Below, piece by piece: positions 25,220 through 34,997 of a stretch of 64,000 bases of DNA. Positions within the stretch are counted from its first letter, which is position 1, and each line of letters opens with the position of its first letter. The DNA is from Desulfobacterales bacterium. Its GTDB lineage: Bacteria > Desulfobacterota > Desulfobacteria > Desulfobacterales > SpSt-501. Made by a program: the position numbers and the translations under genes. The stretch covers positions 1 through 64,000 of the forward strand of contig JAUQXK010000100.1 in NCBI GenBank assembly GCA_030834695.1. The letters are read 5' to 3'. Under the pieces are notes generated by a model, which saw only the letters and a list, made by a program, of their open reading frames with translations, was not told where the DNA came from and made no database searches.

Positions 25220-27447
25220 AGGAAGAACCGTTGGCGGGAATGAGCCGCAGGCGTTTTCTCAAGATCGGCGCTCTCGCCGGCGCCGGATTGACCGTGGGAA
25301 TCTATCTGGGTACAGGGGGCGAAAGGCGAAAACCACCGACAGAGGTATGGCCGGATCGTAAGGGTTATTTGAAACCCAATGCCTGGGTTTGTGTCGGGCC
25401 GGATGAATCGGTAACGGTAAGAGTGAACCACACGGAGATGGGGCAGGGAATCACGACCGCCCTGGCGATGATCGTCGCCGAAGAACTCGATGCCGACTGG
25501 GCCAACGTTCGCGTGGACATCGCACCGGCCGAAGCGCTTTACAAGAACCCGGCGTTCAACTGCCAGATGACGGCCGCCAGCACGAGCGTCCAGACGTCCT
25601 GGGACCCCCTGCGCAGGGCCGGCGCGGCGGCCCGCCAGATGCTGATGGCGGCGGCTGCTCGAACGTGGGATGTTCCTATCGGGGAATGTCGGACCGAAAG
25701 AGGAGTGGTCCTGCACGAAGAGTCGGATCGCCGTTTACGCTACGGGGAGCTCGTTGAAGCAGCGGCAAAATTAGCCGAACCTGAGCAGGTGATTTTGAAA
25801 AAGCGCGGTTCGTTCCGAATCATCGGGCACCCGATACCCCGACTGGATACACTGGAAAAAATCAACGGCAGTGCCGTGTTCGGCATCGATGTGCGGGTGC
25901 CGGGCATGCGGAACGCCACCGTCGTCCATGCGCCGGTTTTCGGCGCACGGGTGGTTGCATTCGATGCGACGGCTGTCGGACAAATGCCGGGGGTACACAA
26001 GGTGTTTGAGATCTCAAGCGGTATCGCGGTGGTGGCCGATACGTTCTGGCAAGCCAAAACCGCTGCCGAAAACATCCGGATTCAATGGGCGGCTGAAGAA
26101 AGAGAAGGACTCAGCAGTGAGGCGCTCCGCACGCGTTGGACCGGGTTGTGCGGGACAAAGGGCAAGTCCATGTTCCGGCAGGGTGACGTGGAACAAGCCT
26201 TCGAGGGTGCGGCGAGGACGATTCAGGCTATATACGAATTGCCCTATCAGGCTCACGCCGCTGCGGAGCCCATGAACTGCACGGCGCACGTCGAAAAAGA
26301 CCGCTGCGAAATCTGGGCGCCGACCCAGAACCAGGATGGTGCCCAGGAAGCGGCTGCACGGATCACGGGGTTGGGCTATGACCGCATCGTCGTGCATACG
26401 CCGTTTGTCGGAGGCGGGTTCGGTCGGCGGGTAACGGTAGATTATGTGGCTGAAGCGGTAGAGATCTCCAAGGCGGTTCGGGCGCCCGTGAAGGTGACCT
26501 GGACTCGGGAAGAAGATATGCGCAATGATTTCTACCGGCCGGCGGTCCTCGGCATGCTCGAGGCGGCGCTGGATGCGGACGGGCGTCCCATCGCCTGGAA
26601 GCATCGCATCATTGGACCGGACCATATGGCCCATCAGCTGCCGCGCTTGATTCCCACCAGCTTGCCGTATGGAATCCCCCGGGCTCTTCGAAATACAGCC
26701 GGCGCATTAGCCAGTATGATTTTGCCGCGAATCGTCCCCGGCAAGAAAGCGATTGAAGGGGCGGCACCGCTTTCCTATGCCCTCGCCAACGTGGCCGTGG
26801 AATATGTTCATGACGATCCCGGCATCCCGCTGGGATTCTGGCGGTCGGTGGCCTTTTCTCAAAACGTGTTTTTCGTGGAAAGTTTTATGGACGAAATAGC
26901 GGCGGCGGCCGGGAGGGATCCCTTGGAGTTGCGGCTGTCCCTGCTGAATCCGGCGCTGCGCTTGACGGATGTGCTCAAGCTGGCGGCTGAAAAGGCGAAT
27001 TGGGGTCAACCTCCGCCGGCCAACTGGTATCGCGGGCTCGCCGCCTACGACTTCCATGGAACCCATCTGGCCGCTGTGGCCGATATCTCGGTCGGCAAAA
27101 ACGACCGAATCCGCGTGCACCGTGTGGTCTGCGCAGTGAATTGCGGAGTCGTGGTCAATCCTAAGCTGGTTGCCGCTCAGATTACCGGCGGAATCGCCTT
27201 CGGGCTCACGGCGGCGTTGAAAAGCCGAATCACCGTAACGAAGGGCCGAGTGGACCAAGGCAATTTCGACGACTTTCCTCTGCTTCGAATGGATGAAATG
27301 CCCGACGTGGAGGTGCACATCGTCCCTAGCGCCAAGCCCCCCACGGGAATCGGCGAATCGGCGGTGCCGATCATCGCACCGGCCGTAGCCAACGCCTTTT
27401 TTACGGCGACGGGCCGGCGAATCCGGAAATTGCCCTTATGTCCCTGA
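25216..27447 (+). CDS. molybdopterin-binding subunit of an IorAB-type hydroxylase, Tat-exported
   Basis: 743 aa from the ATG at 25216, overlapping iorA by ATGA. The N-terminus MSRRRFLKIGALAGAG is a twin-arginine signal, as in other IorB-like enzymes. The rest follows the xanthine dehydrogenase large-subunit pattern: MGQGITTALAMIVAEELDAD, FVGGGFGRRVTVDYVAEA and the C-terminal GIGESAVPIIAPAVANAF, which carries the catalytic-glutamate motif. It hydroxylates an aldehyde or N-heterocycle using water. The true substrate is unknown. Export with a cofactor-free partner subunit implies co-transport of the folded heterodimer. Confidence 0.92.
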   Translation: MKEEPLAGMSRRRFLKIGALAGAGLTVGIYLGTGGERRKPPTEVWPDRKGYLKPNAWVCVGPDESVTVRVNHTEMGQGITTALAMIVAEELDADWANVRVDIAPAEALYKNPAFNCQMTAASTSVQTSWDPLRRAGAAARQMLMAAAARTWDVPIGECRTERGVVLHEESDRRLRYGELVEAAAKLAEPEQVILKKRGSFRIIGHPIPRLDTLEKINGSAVFGIDVRVPGMRNATVVHAPVFGARVVAFDATAVGQMPGVHKVFEISSGIAVVADTFWQAKTAAENIRIQWAAEEREGLSSEALRTRWTGLCGTKGKSMFRQGDVEQAFEGAARTIQAIYELPYQAHAAAEPMNCTAHVEKDRCEIWAPTQNQDGAQEAAARITGLGYDRIVVHTPFVGGGFGRRVTVDYVAEAVEISKAVRAPVKVTWTREEDMRNDFYRPAVLGMLEAALDADGRPIAWKHRIIGPDHMAHQLPRLIPTSLPYGIPRALRNTAGALASMILPRIVPGKKAIEGAAPLSYALANVAVEYVHDDPGIPLGFWRSVAFSQNVFFVESFMDEIAAAAGRDPLELRLSLLNPALRLTDVLKLAAEKANWGQPPPANWYRGLAAYDFHGTHLAAVADISVGKNDRIRVHRVVCAVNCGVVVNPKLVAAQITGGIAFGLTAALKSRITVTKGRVDQGNFDDFPLLRMDEMPDVEVHIVPSAKPPTGIGESAVPIIAPAVANAFFTATGRRIRKLPLCP

Positions 27448-27536
27448 GCTGATCCCCTGCAGAATGAATAGTACGTTAGTGGGGCTTGTTGTAGGTCCAT
27501 CCTCCGGATGGTCCAACGAAAAACGTCCTGGTCGGA

Positions 27537-28241
27537 TCAGCCTCCCAGGTAGGCCGACTTGACGCGGTCGTCGGCGATCAGCTGTGCGCCGGTGCCCTCC
27601 AGCACGATGGCGCCCACCTCCAGCACGTAGGCGTAGTCGGCGATCTTGAGGGCGGCGAAAGCGTTCTGCTCCACCAGCAGGACCGTCTTGCCCTGGCGGT
27701 TGATGGCGGCGATGATGTCGAAGACCTCCTTGACCAGCATGGGGGCCAGCCCCAGGGAGGGCTCGTCCATCATGACCACCTCGGCCGCGCTCATCAGCGC
27801 CCGGCCGAGCGCCAGCATCTGCTGCTCGCCTCCCGAAAGGGTCCCGCCCTTCTGGTCCTTGCGGTCCTTGAGCTTCGGAAACAGCTCGAAAATCCACTCG
27901 ATGTCCTTGAGGATCTGGGGCTCGTCGCTGCGGCTGTAGGCTCCCAGCCGCAGGTTCTCGATCACGGTCAGATGCGGGAAGATCCGCCGGCCTTCGGGGG
28001 ACATGACGATGCCGGACTTGACGATCTCGACCGGATCGCGGCTGGTGAGGTCGGCGCCGTTGTAAGTGATGCGGCCCTTCTTGTTCTTGATCAGCCCGGC
28101 GACGGCGCGCAGCGTGCTGCTCTTGCCCGCGCCGTTGCAGCCGATCAGGGTGACGACCTTGCCCTTGGGCACCTCGATCGAGATCCCCTTGAGCGCATGG
28201 ATGCCGCCGTAGTAGACGTGCAGGTCCTGCACCTTAAGCAT
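27537..28241 (-). CDS. livF: LIV-type ABC importer ATPase (LivF), system 2
   Basis: 234 aa: Walker A GCNGAGKS (the usual Pro is Cys), LSGGEQQMLALGRALM, Walker B VVMMDEPSLGLAP, VLLVEQN. It overlaps livG by 8 bp and ends the second LIV operon. It is only moderately like the system-1 LivF, so the two importers are not a recent duplication. Confidence 0.93.
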   Translation of the reverse strand: MLKVQDLHVYYGGIHALKGISIEVPKGKVVTLIGCNGAGKSSTLRAVAGLIKNKKGRITYNGADLTSRDPVEIVKSGIVMSPEGRRIFPHLTVIENLRLGAYSRSDEPQILKDIEWIFELFPKLKDRKDQKGGTLSGGEQQMLALGRALMSAAEVVMMDEPSLGLAPMLVKEVFDIIAAINRQGKTVLLVEQNAFAALKIADYAYVLEVGAIVLEGTGAQLIADDRVKSAYLGG

Positions 28242-29019
28242 GGGCCAGGGCCTCCTCGCCCAGATACGCCTTGATGACCTTGGGATCCGACTGGATCGCC
28301 TCGGGCGGCCCGGCGGCGATCATCTCGCCGTAGTCCAGGACCCAGATGTGCTCGCAGATGCCCATGACCACCTTCATGTCGTGTTCGATCAGCAGGACGG
28401 TGAGATCGAAGCTCCGGCGGATCTCGCGGATAAAGCCCATGAGCTCCTGGGTTTCGTTGGGATTCATGCCGGCGGCGGGCTCATCCAACAGGAGGAAGGC
28501 CGGCCGCGTGGCGAGCGCCCGGGCGATCTCGAGGCGCCGCTGCGCGCCGTAGGGCAAGCTGTTGGCTTTCTCGCCAGCCAACTCCTGCAAGCCGACGACT
28601 TTCAGCAGCTCGCGCGAGCGCTCCGCGATGGCCCGCTCCTCGCGCCGGTTGGACGGCAGGCAGAGCACAGCCTGCCACCAGCCGGTTTTCTGGCGCAGGT
28701 GGCAGCCGATCATGGCGTTTTCGAGCACGGTCTCGTTGCCGAAGAGCCGGATGTTCTGAAAGGTGCGCGCGATGCCGCTGCGGCATACCCGGTGGGGAGG
28801 GGCGCCGGTGATGTCCGCTCCGTTGAAGAGCACCTGCCCCTCGCTGGGTTTGTAGAAGCCAGTGATCATGTTGAAGCAGGTCGTCTTGCCGGCGCCGTTG
28901 GGCCCGATGAGGCCCACAATGCTCCCGCGCGGAATGGCGGCGCTGAAATTCTTCACAGCCGTGAGCCCGCCGAAGCGCATGGTGAGACCTTTGGTTTCCA
29001 GAACGGCGTCAGATGCCAT
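28234..29019 (-). CDS. livG: LIV-type ABC importer ATPase (LivG), system 2
   Basis: 261 aa: Walker A GPNGAGKT, signature-region LPYGAQRRLEIARALA, Walker B FLLLDEPAAGMNP, VLLIEHDMKVVM. Typical LivG with the long insert between Walker A and signature. It overlaps livM by 11 bp. Confidence 0.93.
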   Translation of the reverse strand: MASDAVLETKGLTMRFGGLTAVKNFSAAIPRGSIVGLIGPNGAGKTTCFNMITGFYKPSEGQVLFNGADITGAPPHRVCRSGIARTFQNIRLFGNETVLENAMIGCHLRQKTGWWQAVLCLPSNRREERAIAERSRELLKVVGLQELAGEKANSLPYGAQRRLEIARALATRPAFLLLDEPAAGMNPNETQELMGFIREIRRSFDLTVLLIEHDMKVVMGICEHIWVLDYGEMIAAGPPEAIQSDPKVIKAYLGEEALAHA

Positions 29020-30058
29020 GGCGTCCCGCCTTTTTGAAGAAGCGCCCCACCGCCCAGCTCCAGCTAAACTCGCGCTTGCCCATGAATCCCTCGCGGCGGA
29101 AGAGGATCATGAAAATCAACGCCAGCGAGAAAACCACCATGCGCATGCCGGGAATGCCGGGCAGCTCCCAGTCGCCGAAATAGACGGGGTTTTCCACGAA
29201 GCGCAGCCACTCGAGCAGAACGGTGATGGCGATGCCCGCCAGCACTGAGCCGGTGATGGACCCGAGCCCGCCGGTCACGACGATCATCAGCACGTTGAAG
29301 GTCAGCACGAAGGTGAACATCTTCGGATCGATGGTGGCGACCAGGCTGCCCAGCAGCGCCCCGCCCACTCCGGCGAAGAAGGCCCCGAGGGCGAAGGACA
29401 AGAGCTTCTGGCGGAAGACGTCGATTCCCATGGCCTTGGCGGCGGTCTCGTCGTCCCGGATGGCCTTGAACACGTTGCCGCTGTTGCTGCGGATCAGCCG
29501 GATGATGACATACAGGGTGAAGAGGCACCAGCCGAAATTCCACCAGAGGTTGGCATGGTCCGGGATGCCCTTGAAGCCGAGGGCGCCGTTGGTGACGCGC
29601 GGCAGGTTGATGGCGAAGATCCGCACGATCTCGGCGAACCCCAGGGTGGCCATGCCGAGGTAGTCGTCGCCGAGACGCAGCAGGGGAATGCCCACCAGCA
29701 CCCCGAAGAGGGCCGCGGCCAGCCCGCCGGCCACCACCGCCACGAAGAACGGGGCCTGGGCGGACTGCACCCAGTCGTAGGCCGGCTCCAGGATGAAGAG
29801 CATCTCTTTTTGCTCGGGGGCGAGGATCAGGATCGAGCAGACGTAAGCGCCGATGGCCATGAAGCCGGCGTGGCCCAGGCTGAACAGACCGGTGAAGCCG
29901 TAGATCAGGTTGAGGCTCAAGGCCAGGATGATGTTCACGGCGATGAGGTTGAGGATCTGGATCATGTAGCCGTCCAGGTTTTCTTCGGCCCACCAGATGA
30001 AAAGCCCCAGGAGGACGGCCGCCAAGATGTTGAGAATGGCGTTGGTTTTCGCACCCAT
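29009..30058 (-). CDS. livM: LIV-type ABC importer permease (LivM), system 2
   Basis: 349 aa from the ATG at 30058, which shares one base with the livH stop (TGATG). The longer frame upstream shadows livH. It has about nine membrane segments, GFTGLFSLGHAGFMAIGAYV, KAIRDDETAAKAMGID and GGLGSITGSVLAG, all LivM signatures. The C-terminus carries a basic tail. Confidence 0.92.
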   Translation of the reverse strand: MGAKTNAILNILAAVLLGLFIWWAEENLDGYMIQILNLIAVNIILALSLNLIYGFTGLFSLGHAGFMAIGAYVCSILILAPEQKEMLFILEPAYDWVQSAQAPFFVAVVAGGLAAALFGVLVGIPLLRLGDDYLGMATLGFAEIVRIFAINLPRVTNGALGFKGIPDHANLWWNFGWCLFTLYVIIRLIRSNSGNVFKAIRDDETAAKAMGIDVFRQKLLSFALGAFFAGVGGALLGSLVATIDPKMFTFVLTFNVLMIVVTGGLGSITGSVLAGIAITVLLEWLRFVENPVYFGDWELPGIPGMRMVVFSLALIFMILFRREGFMGKREFSWSWAVGRFFKKAGRHGI

Positions 30059-30951
30059 CAGACCTTGTCCTCCAGCCGCGCGCCCATCAGCCCGGTCGGC
30101 TTGATCAGCAGAATAACGATGAGCAGGATGAAGGCGAATGCGTCCCGGTAGCCGGCAAGATCCGGGAAAAACGCCACGGCCATGATCTCGATCACCCCCA
30201 GCATGATGCCGCCGACGACCGCCCCGGGGATCGAACCGATGCCCCCGAACACGGCCGCGATGAAGGCCTTGAAGCCCGGAATCGACCCCATGACCGGCTG
30301 CAGCTGCGGGTAGCGCAGTGCCCACATGATGCCGGAGGCCGCCGCCAGGGCCGAGCCGATGCCGAAGGTCAGCGAGATGATGCGGTTGACCGGCACCCCC
30401 ATGATATAGCTCGTTTCGATGTCCTTGGAGATGGCGCGCATGCCCAGGCCGGGTTTGGTCTTGTAGACGACCCAGACCAGACCCAGCATGAGCAGGAACG
30501 AAAGCGTCGGGACAAAGAGCGTGAGGGGCAGCACGCGCACCTCGCCCATCAGAATCGGGTTTTCCAGCCAGGCCGGCCGGTAGACCTCCCGAGGAAGGGC
30601 CCCGAAGGCCACGATGGTGAGGTTCTGCAGAAAGAACGAGACGCCGATGGCGCTGATGAGGGCCGAGATCCGGGGCGCGTCGCGCAGCGGGCGGTAGGCC
30701 ACGCGGTCCACCAGGATCCCGATGGCGGCCGTGACGACAATGGCAACCACGATGGCCACGAACCAGGGCAGGTAGAACAGGGTGAGACCCCAGAGCACGA
30801 AGTAGGCGCCCAGCATGAAAATCTCGCTGTGGGCGAAGTTGATCAGCCGCAGGATGCCGTAGACCATGGTGTAGCCGATGGCGATCAGGGCGTAAAGGCT
30901 GCCCAGCGTCAGCCCGTTCAGGGCGTGCTGGACGAACATGGCCCAGGTCAT
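30058..30951 (-). CDS. livH: LIV-type ABC importer permease (LivH), system 2
   Basis: 297 aa, AAGGAG before the ATG. LINFAHSEIFMLGAYFVLW and MRAISKDIETSYIMGV are LivH signatures, and AAVFGGIGSIPGAVVGG closes the family pattern. Preceded by a 299-bp gap after the binding-protein gene. Confidence 0.92.
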   Translation of the reverse strand: MTWAMFVQHALNGLTLGSLYALIAIGYTMVYGILRLINFAHSEIFMLGAYFVLWGLTLFYLPWFVAIVVAIVVTAAIGILVDRVAYRPLRDAPRISALISAIGVSFFLQNLTIVAFGALPREVYRPAWLENPILMGEVRVLPLTLFVPTLSFLLMLGLVWVVYKTKPGLGMRAISKDIETSYIMGVPVNRIISLTFGIGSALAAASGIMWALRYPQLQPVMGSIPGFKAFIAAVFGGIGSIPGAVVGGIMLGVIEIMAVAFFPDLAGYRDAFAFILLIVILLIKPTGLMGARLEDKV

Positions 30952-30973
30952 TAATTCTCCTTAATCCAAATAA

Positions 30974-31004
30974 CCCTCCCCCGGCCCCTCCCGCAGGGGG
31001 AGGG
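30974..31004. repeat. hairpin repeat, CCCCCGGCCCCTC family (copy 1)
   Basis: Perfect 9-bp arms (30974-30982 and 30996-31004). It shares the 15-nt core CTCCCCCGGCCCCTC with the element at 36744-36775 and sits between the second LIV binding-protein gene and livH. The remaining 31005-31250 holds no recognised gene. Confidence 0.65.
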
Positions 31005-31250
31005 CTGTCGCTTCGGGCGGCACCCCGTTTGGAACCCTGGAGGAGCCGGTGGCGGGGGTTCGCTATCCATTCACGTTCAGGTCCGGCAAGGCCCCTGCTT
31101 CTTCCGCAAGGGGGTTGAGAAACAAGCGCCGGGCCGTCAGCCAAGGCGCATGGCGATTTGGAAAGCGCAGCCTATCGGCTGATAGGTGAGCATTTACAAG
31201 AGCCATGCAGCGCAGGATCACGGCCTGGCGCGCCGGTTACCAGCCCCCTT

Positions 31251-32381
31251 TTAGAGCTTGGGCGTGATGCTGCCGATATAGGTCTTCTTGCCGTCCTTGA
31301 TCTGCACCAGGCCCACGGGTTTCTCGGCGTCGTGAGTGGCGTTGATGGTGGTGCTGCCGGTTACTCCCTCGAAGCCCTTGGTGGCGGCCAAGGCCTTGGT
31401 GATGGCCGCGGGTTCGGCCTTGCCGGCCCGTTTGATGGCATCGAGCACCATCAAGTAGGTGTCGTAGCCCAGGGCGGCGTTCACGTTGGGCTCCTTGGCC
31501 GGGAAGGCTTTCTTCCAGTTCTCGGTGAACTTCTTGGCAATCGGGCTCATGTCCTTCATGGAGGGGTCATACGGGAAGGTGGTGTGCACGAAACCTTCCA
31601 CGGCCGCGCCGCCGATCTCGACGATCTTGGGGTTGTCCATGGCATCACCGCCCATGACGTTGAACTTGGCGCCCAGCTCCTTGACCTGCTTCATGATGAT
31701 GGCGCCCTCGGCAAAGTAGGAGGGGATGAACAGCACGTCCGGCTTCTTGCTGATGATTTCGGTCAGCTGGGCCGTGAAATCTTGGTCGCCGGCCTGGTAT
31801 TTCAGGTTGGCCACGACCTGGCCACCCACCTTGGTGAAGGACCGGGTGAAGAAGGTGGCCAGACCGACCGAGTAGTCGTTGGACACGTCCACCAGCAGGG
31901 CCGCCGTCTTCGCATTCAACCCGCTGTACGCGTAGGTCGCCGCGCCCGCACCCTGGAAGGGGTCGATAAAGCAGACCCGGAAGCTGTATTTCTTGCCCTG
32001 GGTGACCAGCGGGTTGGTGCAGGAGGTGCCGACCATGGGGACGCCGGCCTTCTCCGCGACTTCGCCGCCCGCCATGGCGAGCGAAGAGCCGTAGGTGCCG
32101 ATGATGGCGACCACCTTCTCCTTCTCGATCAGGCGTTTGACCGCATTGGCCGCCTCGACCTTGTCGGACTTGTTGTCGACCACGAACAGCTCGACCTTTT
32201 TGCCCAGCACCGTCGGGGCTTCCTTGCTGGCCATCTGAATGCCTTCGAGCTCCAGCTGGCCGCCGTAAGCCATCTGTCCGGTCAGCGGCAGGTAGACGCC
32301 GATCTTGACCGTGTCCGCGGCGAGCGTCGTGCCAGCCAGGGCCAATACCATGAGAAACGCCAAAACAAACAGCTTTTTCAT
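31251..32381 (-). CDS. LIV-type substrate-binding protein, system 2
   Basis: 376 aa, GGAGG before the ATG, signal peptide about residues 1-21 (ending TLAADT). KIGVYLPLTGQMAYGGQLEL, IIGTYGSSLAMAGGEVAEK and FRVCFIDPFQGAGAATYA place it with periplasmic amino-acid/amide-binding proteins of LivJ type. It starts 295 bp after the glcD-like gene on the same strand; that gap probably holds its promoter. Confidence 0.93.
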   Translation of the reverse strand: MKKLFVLAFLMVLALAGTTLAADTVKIGVYLPLTGQMAYGGQLELEGIQMASKEAPTVLGKKVELFVVDNKSDKVEAANAVKRLIEKEKVVAIIGTYGSSLAMAGGEVAEKAGVPMVGTSCTNPLVTQGKKYSFRVCFIDPFQGAGAATYAYSGLNAKTAALLVDVSNDYSVGLATFFTRSFTKVGGQVVANLKYQAGDQDFTAQLTEIISKKPDVLFIPSYFAEGAIIMKQVKELGAKFNVMGGDAMDNPKIVEIGGAAVEGFVHTTFPYDPSMKDMSPIAKKFTENWKKAFPAKEPNVNAALGYDTYLMVLDAIKRAGKAEPAAITKALAATKGFEGVTGSTTINATHDAEKPVGLVQIKDGKKTYIGSITPKL

Positions 32382-32616
32382 AACGCCTCCTCTTTCTTAT
32401 TGATGTGCGGGTCAATGGCCTCGGGGGCCGGTATGCGAATATTTTGTGCGGTTCTTTTTCCCAGCGGCCGTACCGGCGGCTGGAGCGCTGAATCAGGAGA
32501 AAATTATTACCACAACCTTCCGAGCAAAGGGAAGCGAAAACGAGCGCCGGTGAAATCCGCGCCGCTTATGCCCACAGCTGTTGCGGAAAAAGCGGGCTTG
32601 AAGCAACGCGCTCAAC

Positions 32617-32652
32617 CGCGTCGTCCCCCTCACGGGTTCAGGGGGCGACGCG
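32617..32652 (-). terminator. hairpin downstream of the FAD oxidase gene
   Basis: Near-perfect inverted repeat (32617-32630 and 32640-32652), one unpaired base, 9-nt loop, 25 bp past the stop of the glcD-like gene. No T-run follows, so it may be a weak terminator or processing site. Confidence 0.4.
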
Positions 32653-32676
32653 TTTCCGCCGTTCGTTGGGAGGCCG

Positions 32677-34065
32677 CTACTCGGGGAAAATTTTGCCGGG
32701 GTTGAGGATTCCGTTCGGGTCGAAGAGGGTTTTGACCTGTTTCATCCATGCCAGGGCGGCGCCGTGCTGGGTGGGCATGTATTTACGCTTTCCGAGGCCC
32801 ACGCCGTGCTCGCCGGTGGCGGTTCCGCCGAGAGCGATGGCCTTCATCACCAACCGTTCGGAGACCGCCTGCACCAATGCCCATTCGCTGGGATCGTCCC
32901 TGCGGCCGGCGATGTTCAGGTGCACATTGCCGTTGCCGGCGTGGCTCAGCGTGTAGTGGATCAGGCCGTGGGGGGCGACCTCGGCCTGCATGGCCGCCAG
33001 CAGTTCCGTGTAGGCGGTGATGGGCACAGCCACGTCCATGATTAGAATTTTATGTTCCGGGTGGTTGTGCTGGATCATTTCGCCGAGGGCGTGCCGTGCC
33101 TTGAAGATCCGGTCCCGCTCGGCCCGGCCCAGGCCCGGCCTGAAATCCGTGCAGCCCCGGGCTTCGCAGATGTCCCTGGCGGTGTCGAGCACTTCGGACA
33201 GCTGGCTGGTGGTAGCGCCGTGAAACTCGATGAAAAGAGTCGGCGCCACATTGAGCCCCAGGTGGTCCACCTGGTTCATCAAGGCGATGCACTCCGGCCC
33301 CAGCAGCTCGAGCGCCGCCGGGTTGAGGCCCGAGCGCTTGAGGTCATAAACCGTTTGAGCCGCCGCCTGCACGGAAGGAAAGGTGGCGACGGCGGCCGAA
33401 TATTCGGCCGGAAACCCAGCCAGGCGCAGGGTCGCCTCGACCACGATGCCGAGCGTGCCTTCGGAGCCGACAAACAGATTGATGAGGTTGTAGCCCGAGG
33501 AACTCTTGCTCGCGCGGGTCCCCATTTCGAGCAGTTCGCCGTTGGCCAGAGCCACCACCAGGCGCATGACGTAGTCCCGGGTCGAGCCGTAGAGCACCGT
33601 GCGCGTGCCGCTGGCGTTGTTCGCGATCATGCCGCCGATGGTGGCCCGTGCGCCCGGATCGGGCGGAAAGAAAAGGCCGGTGTGGCGGAGCTTCTCATTC
33701 AAGTCCTGATAGATGACGCCGGGCTGCACGTCCGCCTGAAAATCCTCCTCGCGGATGACCCGGATGCGGTTCATGCGGCTGAAATCGAGCACGATCCCCC
33801 GGCACACGGGGATGGGGTTGCCCTCCAGGCTGGAGCCGGACCCCCAGCCGGTCAGCGGGATGCGGTTCCGGTTGGCATAGCTGAGGATGGCGGCCACTTC
33901 GGACGCGGTCTCCGGCCAGAGCACCACTTCCGGCCGGCAGGCCGAATGAGCGGATTGGTCTTTGGCATGCAAATCCAGAATCGACACGCCCGTGGAAAAC
34001 CGGTCCGGCGAAACCATCGATTCCAATTCCTTGAGATGGTCGTTTGACAGCGGATTGAATTTCAC
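32677..34065 (-). CDS. FAD-linked oxidase, GlcD/D-lactate dehydrogenase family
   Basis: 462 aa, GTG start at 34065 with GGGAGGG upstream. The FAD-binding PCMH domain shows GWGSGSSLEGNPIPVCRGIVLD, PDPGARATIGGMIANNASG and LFVGSEGTLGIVVE. The C-terminal cap has LSHAGNGNVHLNI and TATGEHGVGLGKRKYM. These enzymes oxidise D-2-hydroxyacids such as glycolate or D-lactate. No GlcE or GlcF partner is adjacent, so a single-subunit D-lactate-dehydrogenase-like role is likelier than glycolate oxidase. It precedes the LIV-2 operon on the same strand, so the imported amino acid might yield its substrate (inference). Confidence 0.92.
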   Translation of the reverse strand: MKFNPLSNDHLKELESMVSPDRFSTGVSILDLHAKDQSAHSACRPEVVLWPETASEVAAILSYANRNRIPLTGWGSGSSLEGNPIPVCRGIVLDFSRMNRIRVIREEDFQADVQPGVIYQDLNEKLRHTGLFFPPDPGARATIGGMIANNASGTRTVLYGSTRDYVMRLVVALANGELLEMGTRASKSSSGYNLINLFVGSEGTLGIVVEATLRLAGFPAEYSAAVATFPSVQAAAQTVYDLKRSGLNPAALELLGPECIALMNQVDHLGLNVAPTLFIEFHGATTSQLSEVLDTARDICEARGCTDFRPGLGRAERDRIFKARHALGEMIQHNHPEHKILIMDVAVPITAYTELLAAMQAEVAPHGLIHYTLSHAGNGNVHLNIAGRRDDPSEWALVQAVSERLVMKAIALGGTATGEHGVGLGKRKYMPTQHGAALAWMKQVKTLFDPNGILNPGKIFPE

Positions 34066-34301
34066 GATGCCCTCCCGGCACTTCAGATTCGGTAAAAAAC
34101 CCCTTTTTGCTTATATCACATCAGGTTCCGGCAGGGTGATTTTTTTAGGTTTAAGCGCCGCAGGCGCTTCCGGCGGCTTTTGCGCCAAACGCCCTGATGG
34201 AGCATCGGATCCTTGGCGGCATCACTGAAAAAATACCTCTTTGTCCCTGATGATAGTGCATGCTAAAGGATTCGTGTCGTTGCATCCAAAAGGACAGTCA
34301 A

Positions 34302-34997
34302 ATGGCATCCATGGACGAAGCTGAAAAGAAAAATGCGGCCGAGCGCGCGATGAAGGAAGGCGATGCGTTCATCGAACGGGAGTGCCTCAGCCAAGCCCTG
34401 GGAGCCTTCAGCCTTGCAGCCGATCTTTTCGCTGATACCGGAGAGCGGCACCGGCAGGCCGATGCGCTCTATGCGGCGGGGAGCGCCTGCGCTCGGATGA
34501 GCCGCACCGACGAAGCGCTGGGAACTTTTTCCCGGGTCATTGAACTGCTCGGGAAGGAGAGCGATGCCTCCATGCGGGCCAGGGCCTGGGCCAACAAAGG
34601 GCTGATGCTGGCACGGGGACAGCGGTTTCAGGAAGCCCTCGGTTGCTTCGAAGAGGCCCTGGTGCTTTTCGAGCAAGGGGACGAGTTCATCCGGGTCGCC
34701 GAGCAGTATGGCAACATGGGATCCGTCCATCGGGATATGGGGCAACCGGATGAGGCGCTTCCGAACTATGAGGAGGCGCTGGCCATCTACCGTGAACTCG
34801 GCTTGCGGGAGCGCGCCGCGGACCAGTGCACGAACATTGCCTACGCGCTGTTCATGAAAACGGAGCACGAGGGGGCTCTGCGGTGGTATCGAGAGGCGCT
34901 TTCCCTCTACGACGAGACGGGCAGTGAAGAGAAGCGCACGCTCACGGCCGAGAACGTGGCCCGCCTGGCGGCGGCGATCGAGGGGCCGTCCGAATGA
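34302..34997 (+). CDS. TPR-repeat protein
   Basis: 231 aa from the ATG at 34302, with AAAGGA before it; an in-frame ATG at 34260 lacks an RBS. About five tetratricopeptide repeats cover the protein (for example AWANKGLMLARGQRFQEALG, EQYGNMGSVHRDMGQPDEAL, DQCTNIAYALFMKTEHEGAL). There is no signal peptide, so it is probably a cytosolic scaffold. It overlaps the DUF4037 gene by ATGA, suggesting the two proteins act together. Confidence 0.88.
   Translation: MASMDEAEKKNAAERAMKEGDAFIERECLSQALGAFSLAADLFADTGERHRQADALYAAGSACARMSRTDEALGTFSRVIELLGKESDASMRARAWANKGLMLARGQRFQEALGCFEEALVLFEQGDEFIRVAEQYGNMGSVHRDMGQPDEALPNYEEALAIYRELGLRERAADQCTNIAYALFMKTEHEGALRWYREALSLYDETGSEEKRTLTAENVARLAAAIEGPSE

Noticed and set aside
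29009-31144. 711-residue reading of livM
   Set aside because: The first 362 codons overlap livH out of frame; the family start fits the ATG at 30058.
33052-34047. 331-residue open frame opposite the GlcD-type oxidase gene
   Set aside because: It shadows a gene with complete family motifs on the other strand; the product is low in hydrophobic-core pattern and has no RBS.
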